Assembly: GCA_944386015.1 (NCBI GenBank) | Contig: CALWZK010000001.1 | Coordinates: 96,290-160,289, forward strand | Direction of reading: 5' to 3' | DNA: 64,000 bases | From: an uncultured Faecalibacterium sp. | Lineage (GTDB): Bacteria; Bacillota; Clostridia; Oscillospirales; Ruminococcaceae | Program-made: the position numbers and the translations under genes | Shown: piece after piece, positions 17,635-25,542 of the stretch | How the letters are laid out: each line of letters opens with the position of its first letter | Numbering within the stretch: the first letter of the stretch is position 1 | Notes under the pieces: model-generated | What the model was told of the DNA's origin: nothing | Seen by the model: only the letters and a program-made list of their open reading frames with translations | Databases searched by the model: none

Positions 17635-18682
17635 ACGCCACCTGATCCTCACCGGGGACAGGGGCAGCGGCAAGAGCACCCTGCTCCGGGCTCTGGCCCG
17701 CTCGCTGGGCCCGGCGGGTCTGCCGGGGGTCACCACCCGGGCCGAGAAACAAAAAGGGGTCTGGCTGAAAGAAAACCTCACCGGCCTGTCGGTTCAGATC
17801 GGCCGGTTTGACCCCGACCTGCCCGGCCCCGAAGACCGGATGCGCCCCGACCCGGATGCCCTTGCCGGCTTTGGAGCGGCAGCTTTGGAGCGGGCGGGCC
17901 GGGCGCCGGGGGCATGGGCCGCGGTGGATGAGATCGGCTGCCTGGAAACAAGTTCCCCGGCATACTGCGGCACCATCCGGGCTTTGCTGGACCGCAAACA
18001 GGTGCTGGCAGCGGTGCGCCGGCAGGACCAGCCCTTTCTGCAGGAGATCTGCCGCCGCCCCGATGCCTTCTGCATCGACCTGGGTGAGCCCTTTGGGCGG
18101 CAGGGCTGCGTCATCATGGCGTCAGGCCTGGGGGTGCGGTTTGGGGGCAACAAGCTGCTGGCAGACCTGGGGGACAAACCCCTGATCCAGTACATCCTGG
18201 AGGCCACCGGGGGCACTTTTGCCCGGCGGGTGGTGGTGACCCGCCACCCGGAGGTGGCGGCCCTGTGCCGGGCCCAGGGGATTGAGGTGGTCCTCCACAG
18301 CCAGCCCTGGCGCAGCGACACCGTCCGGCTGGGGATGGAGGCCCTGCAGGCAGACGATCTGCAGGGGGTGATGTTCTGCCCTGCAGACCAGCCCCTGTTG
18401 GAACAGGACACCGTCAAGGCCCTGGCCCTCTGGGGGGCCTGTGTCCCGGGGGACATCCGCCGGACCGTCTGGCAGGGAAAACCGGGGGCGCCGGTTTTGT
18501 TCCCCGCCTGGACCTTTGGGGAACTGCTGCACCTGCCCCAGGGCAAAGGGGGCGGCGTGGTGGCAAAAGCTCATTCCGACCGGGTGGACTTTCTGGAGGC
18601 GGGCTCTGCCGCAGAGCTGGCAGACGTGGACCGCCCGGAGGATCTGGAAGCCATCCGGCAGCTGCTGAACCGATCAAAATGA
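17606..18682 (+). CDS. Fusion of THEP1-like NTPase and MocA-like cytidylyltransferase
   Basis: A 358-residue two-domain protein. Residues about 10-165 form a small P-loop NTPase like THEP1 (Walker A GDRGSGKST at 17-25; VDEIGCLE as Walker B). Residues about 168-358 resemble MocA/MobA nucleotidyltransferases, with CVIMASGLGVRFGGNKLL as the nucleotide-binding loop and CPADQPLL as the metal-binding aspartate region. MocA attaches CMP to molybdopterin for xanthine-dehydrogenase-family enzymes, which fits the neighbouring operon. The NTPase half may energise insertion or sulfuration of the cofactor; that is inference. The ATG overlaps the preceding gene by 29 bases and has only a weak ribosome binding site, so the exact start is uncertain. 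Confidence 0.82.
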   Translation: MLRSFRSSGKRHLILTGDRGSGKSTLLRALARSLGPAGLPGVTTRAEKQKGVWLKENLTGLSVQIGRFDPDLPGPEDRMRPDPDALAGFGAAALERAGRAPGAWAAVDEIGCLETSSPAYCGTIRALLDRKQVLAAVRRQDQPFLQEICRRPDAFCIDLGEPFGRQGCVIMASGLGVRFGGNKLLADLGDKPLIQYILEATGGTFARRVVVTRHPEVAALCRAQGIEVVLHSQPWRSDTVRLGMEALQADDLQGVMFCPADQPLLEQDTVKALALWGACVPGDIRRTVWQGKPGAPVLFPAWTFGELLHLPQGKGGGVVAKAHSDRVDFLEAGSAAELADVDRPEDLEAIRQLLNRSK

Positions 18683-18687
18683 ATTTG

Positions 18688-18716
18688 GCCCGGGTACCCC
18701 CGGGCTTTTTGTTTTC
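18688..18716 (+). terminator. Terminator after the THEP1-MocA gene
   Basis: GCCCGGG pairs with CCCGGGC and is followed by TTTTTGTTTT. The remaining 165 bases to the next gene hold only an AT-rich stretch near 18780-18820 that could be a weak promoter. Confidence 0.8.
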
Positions 18717-18884
18717 CATGGGGACAGCCGGTTTTGGATGACGGCCATTCCTTTGGGCTGGGCGGCGGGCTAAAAACTCCCTTGCGGTAAAATGCCCTTC
18801 TGATTCGTATTAGAAATAGGAGGGCGGTCCATCCTTCCGGCAGGGCCCGGCCCCCGCATTTTACCCATCGAAAGGAATACCCTT

Positions 18885-19445
18885 ATGATTCGCACTGCTT
18901 CCGGCGGTCCCGCCGTTTTTGTTGTCCTCACCCAGACCGGCACCATCCTGTCCCAGATTCTCCGGGTGGTGACAGGGGATGCCTACAACCACGCCTCCAT
19001 CAGCGTGGATGATTCCCTCCAGACCCTCTACTCCTTCGGCCGCCGCCACCCCTATAACCCGGTCTGGGGCGGCTTTGTGCAGGAGAGCCCCGCCTCGGGC
19101 ACCTTCGGCCGCTTTTCGGGCACCAGGGCCAAAGTGCTGCGGGTGCCGGTGACCCAGCGGCAGTATGAGCAGATCAAGGACCACCTGGAACAGATGTACC
19201 AGGACCGCCGGCGCTACCACTACAACTATCTGGGGCTGCTGCTGGCCTTCTTCCACCTGGCCTACCAGAAGGAGGACTGCTACTACTGCTCGGAATTTGT
19301 CAAGGACGTGCTGGTCCGCTACGACGTCACCGGGGAGGACGCCTTCGGGAAGATCGTCAAGCCCATGGAACTGATGGAACTTTCGGGCAGCCGGGAGATT
19401 TACACCGGCGTTCTGGCCGAGTATGCAGCCTCCGCCTGCCCCTGA
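18885..19445 (+). CDS. Permuted NlpC/P60-like (YiiX/YycO-type) hydrolase
   Basis: A 186-residue protein resembling circularly permuted papain-like hydrolases that cleave amides or esters in cell-wall or lipid substrates. The early histidine motif YNHASISVDDSL and later cysteine motif CYYCSEFVKDVL are in the permuted order (His before Cys). No signal peptide or membrane helix is seen, so it acts inside the cell or is unconventionally exported. AAAGGA lies ten bases before the ATG. The stop codon sits exactly where an ABC ATPase domain begins in another frame. Function beyond the superfamily is unknown. Confidence 0.75.
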   Translation: MIRTASGGPAVFVVLTQTGTILSQILRVVTGDAYNHASISVDDSLQTLYSFGRRHPYNPVWGGFVQESPASGTFGRFSGTRAKVLRVPVTQRQYEQIKDHLEQMYQDRRRYHYNYLGLLLAFFHLAYQKEDCYYCSEFVKDVLVRYDVTGEDAFGKIVKPMELMELSGSREIYTGVLAEYAASACP

Positions 19446-19456
19446 CCGATGGTTCG

Positions 19457-20182
19457 GTGCACCTGGAGCAGGTGCTGGTGACCAACCCTGAAAAGGACAA
19501 GCCCCTGGCCCTCTATCAGGATCTGACCATCCCCGGTGGCAAAAAGGTGGCCCTCCAGGGGGTGTCGGGCTGCGGCAAAACCACCACGGTCCGCTGCCTC
19601 AACCGCTATTATCCCTACACCCGGGGCAGGGTGACCCTCTTTGGCCGGGACCTGGAGTCCTACAGCCAGCGGGAACTCACCAGCCTGCTCTACTATGTGC
19701 CCCAGAGCACCTTCTTCTTTGCCGGCACCGTGCGGGACAATCTGGTCTACGGTCTGGATGAAGAGTTCACCGACGGCCAGCTGCTGGATGCCCTGCGCCA
19801 GGCCTGCCTGACAGGGGATTATCAGGGGGTCCTCTGCCGGGAGCCGGAACGTGCCCTGGGCTACACCATCAGCGAGGGGGCGGCCAACCTGTCGGGAGGC
19901 CAGCGCCAGCGGCTTTCCCTGGCCCGGGCCTTCCTCCGCCGCCCCAAACTCTATATCTTCAATGAGAGCACAGCCAACCTGGACGAGCAGACGGCGGCCG
20001 CCGTGCTGACCAACCTGGAACGCCACGCCGCTGCCGATGGGGCGGGCATCCTGTATATTTCCCACGACCAGAATGTGGTGGACCGCTGCGACCAGGTGAT
20101 CGTCCTGGCCAACAGCATTGCCTCCCACAGCCCCGGGCCGGAGAAGGCCGCCCCCGGCTGTGCCTGCACCATGCCTTCCTGA
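19457..20182 (+). pseudogene. Orphan ABC-exporter ATPase domain, probably decayed
   Basis: About 241 residues of an exporter-type nucleotide-binding domain without its membrane domain. Walker A (GVSGCGKTT), the Q-loop (YVPQSTFFF), signature LSGGQRQRLSLARA and the H-loop are present. Walker B reads LYIFNEST, with Asn where the magnesium-binding Asp should be. Reading the frame upstream gives LRLPLTDGSVHLEQV, the linker expected between membrane domain and ATPase, but this lies inside the end of the preceding hydrolase gene. No ATG and no ribosome binding site precede it; the GTG at 19457 is merely the first possible start. It looks like the 3' part of a truncated exporter gene, though a functional stand-alone ATPase is not excluded. 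Confidence 0.6.
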
Positions 20183-20188
20183 ACAGCA

Positions 20189-20218
20189 TCCCCGTTCCCT
20201 CCCGGAACGGGGATTTTT
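20189..20218 (+). terminator. Terminator after the orphan ATPase domain
   Basis: TCCCCGTTCC pairs perfectly with GGAACGGGGA and is followed by five T residues. Confidence 0.9.
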
Positions 20219-20247
20219 GACGTTTTGGTGAAAGAAAGGTGAAGCGC

Positions 20248-20276
20248 TTGACAAAGCCCCTGCCGCTCTGTATATT
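20248..20276 (+). promoter_or_regulatory. Promoter of perR
   Basis: TTGACA, 17 bases, TATATT, immediately upstream of the PerR-type palindrome. Confidence 0.8.
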
Positions 20277-20281
20277 GGAAC

Positions 20282-20294
20282 TAGAATAATTCTA
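20282..20294 (+). promoter_or_regulatory. PerR/Fur-type operator
   Basis: TAGAATAATTCTA, a perfect 13-bp palindrome close to the PerR box consensus (TTATAATNATTATAA). It starts six bases after the -10 box and covers the transcription start, so autorepression is expected. Confidence 0.75.
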
Positions 20295-20310
20295 ATTTAG
20301 GTGAACAGCG

Positions 20311-20715
20311 ATGCGATATGGAGAAAAAATTCTGGAGATCATCTGCACATCCAGTGCATCCGGCGTCCACATGACAGCCGAACAGATCTTTCTGGCCCTG
20401 AAAAAAGAGTGCCCCTCGGTGGTGCTGGCCACCGTGTACAACAACCTGAACAGCCTGTACCAGCAGGGGAAAATCCGCAAAATCAGCCTGGAAGGCTGGC
20501 CCGACCGGTACGACCGGAACACCCGCCACGACCATCTGGTCTGCCGCTGCTGCGGCAAGCTGTCGGATCTCTACCTTTCGGACATCACGGCCCAGCTGGA
20601 GCAGCAGGTGGGGTTCCCCATCGAGGGCTATGACCTGAAGCTCCAGTATCTCTGCCCCGAGTGCCGCGCAAAGCAGGCGGCAGAAGAAGCTCTGAGCGAG
20701 CCCGACGGCTCGTGA
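20311..20715 (+). CDS. perR: PerR-type peroxide-sensing Fur-family repressor
   Basis: A 134-residue Fur-family repressor. The winged helix holds SVVLATVYNNLNSLYQQGK. Structural zinc cysteines are C78/C81 and C115/C118. Likely regulatory-metal ligands are His20, Asp68 (in RYD), His73, His75 and Asp86. The Asp in RYD is the feature that separates PerR from Fur proper. Oxidation of the histidines by peroxide would release it from DNA. Its own promoter carries the matching palindrome, and a methionine sulfoxide reductase is encoded 0.8 kb downstream. The stop codon lies in a tandem duplication of GACGGCTCGT (20704-20723). Confidence 0.88.
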   Translation: MRYGEKILEIICTSSASGVHMTAEQIFLALKKECPSVVLATVYNNLNSLYQQGKIRKISLEGWPDRYDRNTRHDHLVCRCCGKLSDLYLSDITAQLEQQVGFPIEGYDLKLQYLCPECRAKQAAEEALSEPDGS

Positions 20716-20756
20716 CGGCTCGTAAAGATAAAATTAGGATAGGAGGTTTTACCCAC

Positions 20757-21323
20757 ATGAGAAGCATCACGAAATTGAAACTGCAATACGCCCACAGGTT
20801 TTATGGATTCAAAGGTGAGGCCCAGTATCTCCACGGCCACACCGGTGTCCTGACTTTGGAGGTGGAAGACACCGTGGAATCCGGCGTCAACATGGTGTTT
20901 CCCTGCAACGAAATTCAAAAGACAGCCTGGTCGGTGCTGCAGAACTTCGACCATGCCCTGATCCTGCGGGAGGATGACCCTCTCCTGCCCGCCATCCTCA
21001 AGGTGTATGAGGAACAGGGCATCCGCAACGGTGCCCCCCACAACCGGATGAAGGGCCCCGCTTTCAAGACCGAGCTGGCCACCGCTTACCCCGAGTGCCG
21101 TCTGGTGGTGACCAAGGAAACCATGACGGTGGAGGGCATGATCAAGATTGTCTATGACCTCCTGAAGGACAAGCTCAACATTGCCAAGATTACCTTCAGC
21201 AGCGGCGTCAACGCGGCGTCGGCTGAGTTTGAGACCCGCAACCAGATCGACCGGTGCCCCCTGTGCGGCATTGCCCTGAATGAAAACGGGGTCTGCCCCA
21301 AGTGCGGCTATCGCAAGGAGTAA
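20757..21323 (+). CDS. QueD/6-pyruvoyl-tetrahydropterin synthase-like protein with zinc-ribbon tail
   Basis: A 188-residue member of the 6-pyruvoyl-tetrahydropterin synthase superfamily. The zinc-site histidines are in YAHRFYG and YLHGHTG, as in QueD, which makes carboxy-tetrahydropterin for queuosine. The last 25 residues add a zinc-ribbon (CPLCG and CPKCG), not part of standard QueD, and the central region is longer than usual. The start is firm: AGGAGG lies ten bases upstream. It follows perR by 41 bases without a terminator and may be co-transcribed. A queuosine role is plausible but no other queuosine gene is near. Confidence 0.75.
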   Translation: MRSITKLKLQYAHRFYGFKGEAQYLHGHTGVLTLEVEDTVESGVNMVFPCNEIQKTAWSVLQNFDHALILREDDPLLPAILKVYEEQGIRNGAPHNRMKGPAFKTELATAYPECRLVVTKETMTVEGMIKIVYDLLKDKLNIAKITFSSGVNAASAEFETRNQIDRCPLCGIALNENGVCPKCGYRKE

Positions 21324-21387
21324 CCATCGGGTTTTCATAAATCCATCCTCCTGAGAACTCTTTGCCCCAAAAGCGCCAGGGGCGGGG

Positions 21388-21420
21388 GCGGGCCTGTCTG
21401 AGGGCAGGCCCGCCTTTTTG
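21388..21420 (+). terminator. Terminator after the QueD-like gene
   Basis: GCGGGCCTG pairs with CAGGCCCGC and is followed by a T-run. Confidence 0.85.
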
Positions 21421-21467
21421 CAGGCGCCCGCCGGCAGAGAAAATCGGGGAGAAGGGGGGCACACTCT

Positions 21468-22595
21468 ATGAAACAGATGACAGGGATCTTCCTGGCCGGC
21501 TGCCTGCTGCTGAGCCTTGCAGGCTGCGGCATCACCTGGGCCGGGCAGCGCAACCCGCCGCCTGGGGCGACTGCAGCAGCCGCTGCCGTGGAAGATCAGG
21601 AATGGAGAGATCAAAAAGGTATGGAACAGATGAAGGAAATTTTTTATGCCGGGGGATGCTTCTGGGGTGTGGAATCCTACTTTTCCCAGGTCCCCGGGGT
21701 GAAGGAGGTGAAGGTGGGCTATGCCAACGGCACCACCGAGCACCCCACCTATGAGCAGGTGTGCACATCCCGTACCGGCCACGCCGAGACCGTCCTTGTG
21801 GTCTACGACCCGGCGGCGGTGAGCCTGCGGACCTTGACCCAGCACTTTTTCAAGATTATCAACCCGCTGTCGGTGAACCGGCAGGGAAACGATGTGGGCA
21901 GCCAGTACCGCACCGGGATCTACTACACCGACCAGGCGGATCTGCCGGTGCTCCAGGGGGTGGTGGATGAGGTGCAGGCGTCTTATCCCACCCCCATTGC
22001 CACCGAGCTGCTGCCCCTGAGCTGCTATTACCTGGCGGAGGAATACCACCAGGACTACCTGGAAAAGCACCCCGGCGGCTACTGCCACATCGACTTTTCC
22101 AGCCTCTCCGACTTTACCAAACGGGTGAATCCCCTGGATTATGCCAAACCCTCCCAGGAGGAAATCAAGGAAAACCTCACCCCCCAGCAGTACCAGGTAA
22201 CCCAAAACAGCGCCACCGAGTATCCCTTTACCGGGGCCTACAACAACACGTTCAAGCCCGGCATCTATGTGGACGTGGTGACGGGGGAGCCCTTGTTCCT
22301 CTCTGCGGACAAGTTCCAGTCGGGGTGCGGCTGGCCCAGCTTTTCCAAGCCCATTGAGCCGGAGGTGGTGGTGGAGTCCACCGACACCAGCCACGGCATG
22401 GTCCGCACCGAGGTGCGCAGCCGAGTGGGAGACAGCCACCTGGGCCATGTCTTCGAGGATGGTCCCCAGGAGCTGGGGGGCCTGCGCTACTGCATCAACA
22501 GCGCCTCCCTGCGGTTTATCCCCTATGAGCAGATGGAGCAGGAGGGCTACGGCGACCTGATGGATCTGGTAACCGACGCCAAGCATAAGCCGTGA
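21468..22595 (+). CDS. msrAB: Lipoprotein peptide-methionine sulfoxide reductase MsrA-MsrB fusion
   Basis: Repairs oxidised methionine in exported proteins; 375 residues. A lipoprotein signal ends in LSLAGC (Cys20), anchoring it outside the membrane. The MsrA domain carries GCFWGVE with catalytic Cys64. The MsrB domain has CGWPSF and [11 protein letters not shown] with catalytic Cys342, and lacks the CxxC zinc pairs of zinc-type MsrB. The ATG follows a GGAGAAGGGGGG stretch. It lies in the same neighbourhood as perR, consistent with an oxidative-stress group. Electrons would have to come from a membrane thiol carrier such as a CcdA/thioredoxin-like pair, not seen here. Confidence 0.95.
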   Translation: MKQMTGIFLAGCLLLSLAGCGITWAGQRNPPPGATAAAAAVEDQEWRDQKGMEQMKEIFYAGGCFWGVESYFSQVPGVKEVKVGYANGTTEHPTYEQVCTSRTGHAETVLVVYDPAAVSLRTLTQHFFKIINPLSVNRQGNDVGSQYRTGIYYTDQADLPVLQGVVDEVQASYPTPIATELLPLSCYYLAEEYHQDYLEKHPGGYCHIDFSSLSDFTKRVNPLDYAKPSQEEIKENLTPQQYQVTQNSATEYPFTGAYNNTFKPGIYVDVVTGEPLFLSADKFQSGCGWPSFSKPIEPEVVVESTDTSHGMVRTEVRSRVGDSHLGHVFEDGPQELGGLRYCINSASLRFIPYEQMEQEGYGDLMDLVTDAKHKP

Positions 22596-22601
22596 CAAAA
22601 A

Positions 22602-22634
22602 GAGGGTGTTCCCCAGGGGAACACCCTCTTTTTG
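22602..22634 (+). terminator. Terminator after msrAB
   Basis: GAGGGTGTTCCCC pairs perfectly with GGGGAACACCCTC, followed by five T residues and preceded by five A residues. Confidence 0.95.
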
Positions 22635-22643
22635 CAAAAGCCC

Positions 22644-22671
22644 TGTACAATGCAGCAGAATCTGGTATCAT
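22644..22671 (+). promoter_or_regulatory. Probable promoter of the HAD phosphatase gene
   Basis: TGTACA, 16 bases, TATCAT. Transcription would start near 22678, downstream of every in-frame ATG/GTG/TTG before the HAD domain. Confidence 0.45.
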
Positions 22672-22728
22672 GATAAAAGAAAGGGCTGCGGCGCGGCCCC
22701 ATTACCGACGGAAAAGGAGAAGGAACCC

Positions 22729-23562
22729 ATAGGAAAGATTCTGTTCATCGATATCGACGGCACCCTGGTGGACTATGAAAACCGCCTGCCCGCCTCGGCG
22801 GTCCAGGCCATCCGGGCGGCCCGGGCGGCGGGCCACCGGGTCTATCTGTGCAGCGGCCGCAGCAAGGCGGAGAACAAACAGGAAATCTGGGACATCGGCC
22901 TGGACGGCTACATCGGCGGCAACGGCAGCTATGTGGAGTCGGACGGGGAAGTGGTGATGCACCAGCTCATCACCCCGGAGCAGTGCCGCCGGATTGTGGA
23001 CTGGCTCCACAGCCGGAAGCTGGAGTTTTACCTGGAAAGCAACAGCGGCCTCTACGGCAGCGAAAACTTCCGGCAGCGGGCAGTGCCTGTAATGCAGGAA
23101 TACTGCCGCCGCAAGGGCAAGCCGGACGCCGAGCAGATGGACACCGACAGCGCTTTCCCGGCCATGATCTACGGCGCCGGCCTGTACCGGGACGATGTCA
23201 ACAAGGTGAGCTACATCCTGGAGAGCTACCAGGACTTCCTGGACACCAAAGCCTCCTTCCCTGACCTGCAGAACGGCACCTGGGGCGGCGCAGGGGAGAC
23301 CGCCCTCTTTGGAGACCTGGGTGTCAAGGACATCACCAAGGCCCACGCGGTGGAGGTGCTGCTGCGCCATCTGGGGGCAGATCAGAAGGACACCATTGCC
23401 TTTGGAGATGCGGCAGTGGATATCCCCATGTTTGCCTGCTGCGCCCAGAGCTGCTGCATGGGCAGCGGCGGGGACGGCGCCAAGGCGGCAGCGGACTATG
23501 TGACCACCGGCGTGGATGAGGATGGGCTGTACAACGCCTTTGTCCACTTCGGGCTGATCTGA
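22729..23562 (+). CDS. Cof-type HAD phosphatase, apparent ATA start
   Basis: A 277-residue HAD-superfamily phosphatase of the Cof type, acting on sugar phosphates or similar metabolites in the cytoplasm. Motif I is IDIDGTLVD with nucleophile Asp8, motif II is YLCSGRS, and the C-terminal motif is FGDAAVDIPMF. The homologous start MGKILFIDIDGT falls on ATA GGA AAG. It sits at ideal distance from AAGGAGAAGG, and no ATG, GTG or TTG in the frame lies between the promoter and this point. Upstream in-frame starts are inside the preceding terminator. ATA is therefore either a rare functional start, a mutation that weakens expression, or a base-call error. Confidence 0.85.
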   Translation: MGKILFIDIDGTLVDYENRLPASAVQAIRAARAAGHRVYLCSGRSKAENKQEIWDIGLDGYIGGNGSYVESDGEVVMHQLITPEQCRRIVDWLHSRKLEFYLESNSGLYGSENFRQRAVPVMQEYCRRKGKPDAEQMDTDSAFPAMIYGAGLYRDDVNKVSYILESYQDFLDTKASFPDLQNGTWGGAGETALFGDLGVKDITKAHAVEVLLRHLGADQKDTIAFGDAAVDIPMFACCAQSCCMGSGGDGAKAAADYVTTGVDEDGLYNAFVHFGLI

Positions 23563-23588
23563 CCCGGGAACACCGAACACAAACAAAA

Positions 23589-23617
23589 GAAGGCCGGACC
23601 CTGCGGGGTCCGGCCTT
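23589..23617. terminator. Bidirectional terminator
   Basis: AAGGCCGGACC pairs with GGTCCGGCCTT; the minus strand has a T-rich tail. It separates the HAD gene from the converging decarboxylase genes. Confidence 0.85.
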
Positions 23618-23637
23618 CCGGCTGTCTGGAAAATGAG

Positions 23638-24834
23638 TTACAGGCCGCGGCACATGTTGATCAGGATACCAGCGGCGACTGCGCTGCCGATAACGCCGGC
23701 CACGTTGGGGCCCATGGCGTGCATCAGCAGATAGTTGCGGGGGTTGTACTCCTGGCCCACTTTCTGGGAGACGCGGGCGGCCATGGGAACGGCCGAAACG
23801 CCTGCGGAACCGATCAGCGGGTTGATCTTGCCGTGGGTGACAAAGCACATGATCTTGCCCAGAATAACGCCGCCGGCGGTGCCGAATGCAAAGGCGAAGA
23901 CGCCCAGCACGATGACCATGACGGTGCGCATGTTCAGGAAGGTCTCGGCATTGGTGGTGCAGCCCACCGAGAAGCCCAGGAAGATGGTGATGATGTTCAT
24001 CAGCTCGTTGCCGGCGGTCTTGGTGATCCGCTCCACAACGCCGGATTCCTTCATCAGGTTGCCCATCATCAGGCAGCCGATCAGGATGGCGGCATCAGGC
24101 AGCAGCAGGCTGACCAGGATGGTGACAATGATGGGGAACAGCACCTTTTCGGTGTGGCTGACCTTCCGGGGCGCCTCCATCACGATCTGGCGCTCCTTTT
24201 CGGTGGTCAGCAGCCGCATGATGGGCGGCTGGATGACGGGGACCAGTGCCATGTAACAGTAGGCTGCCACAGCCACCGAACCCAGCAGTTCCGGAGCCAG
24301 GATGGAGGTGGTCAGGATGGCGGTGGGGCCGTCGGCGCCGCCGATGATGCCAATGGAGGCTGCCTCGGCGGGGCTGAAGCCCAGCACCCGGGCGCCGGTG
24401 TATGCCACAAAGATGCCCAGCTGTGCTGCTGCGCCCAGCAGCAGGCTGGAAGGCCGTGCGATCAGGGGTTCAAAGTCGGTCATGGTGCCGATGCCCAGGA
24501 AAATCAGGGGCGGGTAGATGCCCAGTTTGACGCCTAGGTAGATATAGTCGGCCAGGCCGCCCGAGCTGCCCAGCATCTGCCAGTTGATGTGGCCGGTTTC
24601 ATTGATGAAGATGTCCATGTGGATGATGCCGTCCAGCGGCAGGTTGGCCATCAGCATGCCGAAACCGATCGGCAGCAGCAGAAGGGGCTCAAACTGATGT
24701 ACGATTGCCAGATAAATCAGGATGCAGGCCACCAGCAGCATGACGGCGTAGCGATAGCCGCCCACAGCGGTGAGGATTTCCGAATAACCGGAATTGGAAA
24801 AAATTTGCTGAAGATTTTCAATGATTGCGCCCAT
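23638..24834 (-). CDS. Sodium-pumping decarboxylase, beta subunit
   Basis: A 398-residue membrane protein of the OadB/GcdB/MmdB family, which decarboxylates carboxybiotin and couples it to Na+ export. Family hallmarks are the intramembrane SIGIIGGADGPTAI segment, carrying the sodium-site Asp, and GVSAVPMAARVSQKVG near the C-terminus. Some nine to eleven hydrophobic helices are seen. It follows the gamma-type subunit gene by 30 bases on the same strand. The biotin carrier and carboxyltransferase are not in the window, so the acyl-CoA or oxaloacetate substrate cannot be decided; glutaconyl-CoA or methylmalonyl-CoA is likely in this type of organism. Confidence 0.93.
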   Translation of the reverse strand: MGAIIENLQQIFSNSGYSEILTAVGGYRYAVMLLVACILIYLAIVHQFEPLLLLPIGFGMLMANLPLDGIIHMDIFINETGHINWQMLGSSGGLADYIYLGVKLGIYPPLIFLGIGTMTDFEPLIARPSSLLLGAAAQLGIFVAYTGARVLGFSPAEAASIGIIGGADGPTAILTTSILAPELLGSVAVAAYCYMALVPVIQPPIMRLLTTEKERQIVMEAPRKVSHTEKVLFPIIVTILVSLLLPDAAILIGCLMMGNLMKESGVVERITKTAGNELMNIITIFLGFSVGCTTNAETFLNMRTVMVIVLGVFAFAFGTAGGVILGKIMCFVTHGKINPLIGSAGVSAVPMAARVSQKVGQEYNPRNYLLMHAMGPNVAGVIGSAVAAGILINMCRGL

Positions 24835-24864
24835 TGTATCACGCTTCCTTCCCCGATAAGCCCA

Positions 24865-25311
24865 TTACAGGAACGGCCGAGTGCTCTGGATCACGCCGGC
24901 GTCACCCCAGGCGCCGCGGCGGGAACCGCCCGACTGAGGCACACGGCGGATCTCACGGATCACCCCGTGGCTGCCTTCCATCGAATAGATGGCAGCGGAG
25001 ATGGCGGCAACAACCTCACCGGGAATGCCGGCCTCGACCGCAGGGGACGGGGCAGGGGAGACAGGCGCAGCAGCGGCGCGTGCGGCAGGCGCATGCGGTG
25101 CGCGGGGCGCACTGTTGTGAAGTTCGTCCATGGCCTTGGCGCGTTCTTTGGCACGGTTCTTGTCGTTGATCGAGTCGAACACTTTGCCTTCAAACGTGAT
25201 GATCAGGCACAGGGCGATCAGAAGACCGAACACCAGCACCAGACTGGTCGACACCAGGGAAGCGTCGAACAGTGACAGGCCGCCGGCAGCCAGCGGTAAA
25301 AATTGATCCAT
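24865..25311 (-). CDS. Sodium-pumping decarboxylase, gamma/delta-type subunit
   Basis: A 148-residue OadG-family subunit that holds the decarboxylase complex together. One N-terminal membrane helix (LVSTSLVLVFGLLIALCLII) is followed by a charged segment, an Ala/Pro-rich linker of about 35 residues, and a C-terminal domain (GEVVAAISAAIYSMEGSHG). It ends SRRGAWGDAGVIQSTRPFL, the conserved tail of methylmalonyl- and glutaconyl-CoA decarboxylase subunits. AAGGAGG precedes the ATG. First gene of a two-gene operon with the beta subunit. Confidence 0.88.
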   Translation of the reverse strand: MDQFLPLAAGGLSLFDASLVSTSLVLVFGLLIALCLIITFEGKVFDSINDKNRAKERAKAMDELHNSAPRAPHAPAARAAAAPVSPAPSPAVEAGIPGEVVAAISAAIYSMEGSHGVIREIRRVPQSGGSRRGAWGDAGVIQSTRPFL

Positions 25312-25380
25312 GACGGGCCCTCCTTCATTTGCAATTTCCCGGAGCAGACCGGGCAGAATACCTTAACCCGAATTGCCACT

Positions 25381-25412
25381 ATTATAACATGACGTCTAAT
25401 TTTTTGCTAGAC
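25381..25412 (-). promoter_or_regulatory. Probable promoter of the decarboxylase operon with a small inverted repeat
   Basis: TATAAT on the minus strand at 25386-25381; the -35 is weak. GTCTA (25394-25398) and TAGAC (25408-25412) form an inverted repeat at the -35 position, a possible operator. The rest of the 230-base gap holds an AT-rich stretch and a GC-rich hairpin. Confidence 0.4.
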
Positions 25413-25504
25413 GATTTGGAAAACTTTTTGTGTTTTATTGCAATATTGGCCAAATTTCAAGGAAAAATCTCTCCTGGCCGGCGGCGGCCGGACCGGCCGC
25501 CGCT

Positions 25505-25538
25505 GCAGCAAAGGCCGGGTCCCCAGCGGGGCCCGGCC
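25505..25538 (-). terminator. Terminator after the M24 peptidase gene
   Basis: GGCCGGGTCCCC pairs with GGGGCCCGGCC just beyond the stop codon. The minus-strand T-run is only three bases, so it may be weak. Confidence 0.6.
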
Positions 25539-25542
25539 CTGT

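Noticed and set aside
22606..22728. In-frame TTG/GTG-type start for the HAD phosphatase upstream
   Set aside because: Lies within the msrAB terminator and before the predicted transcription start; the added residues resemble no HAD protein.
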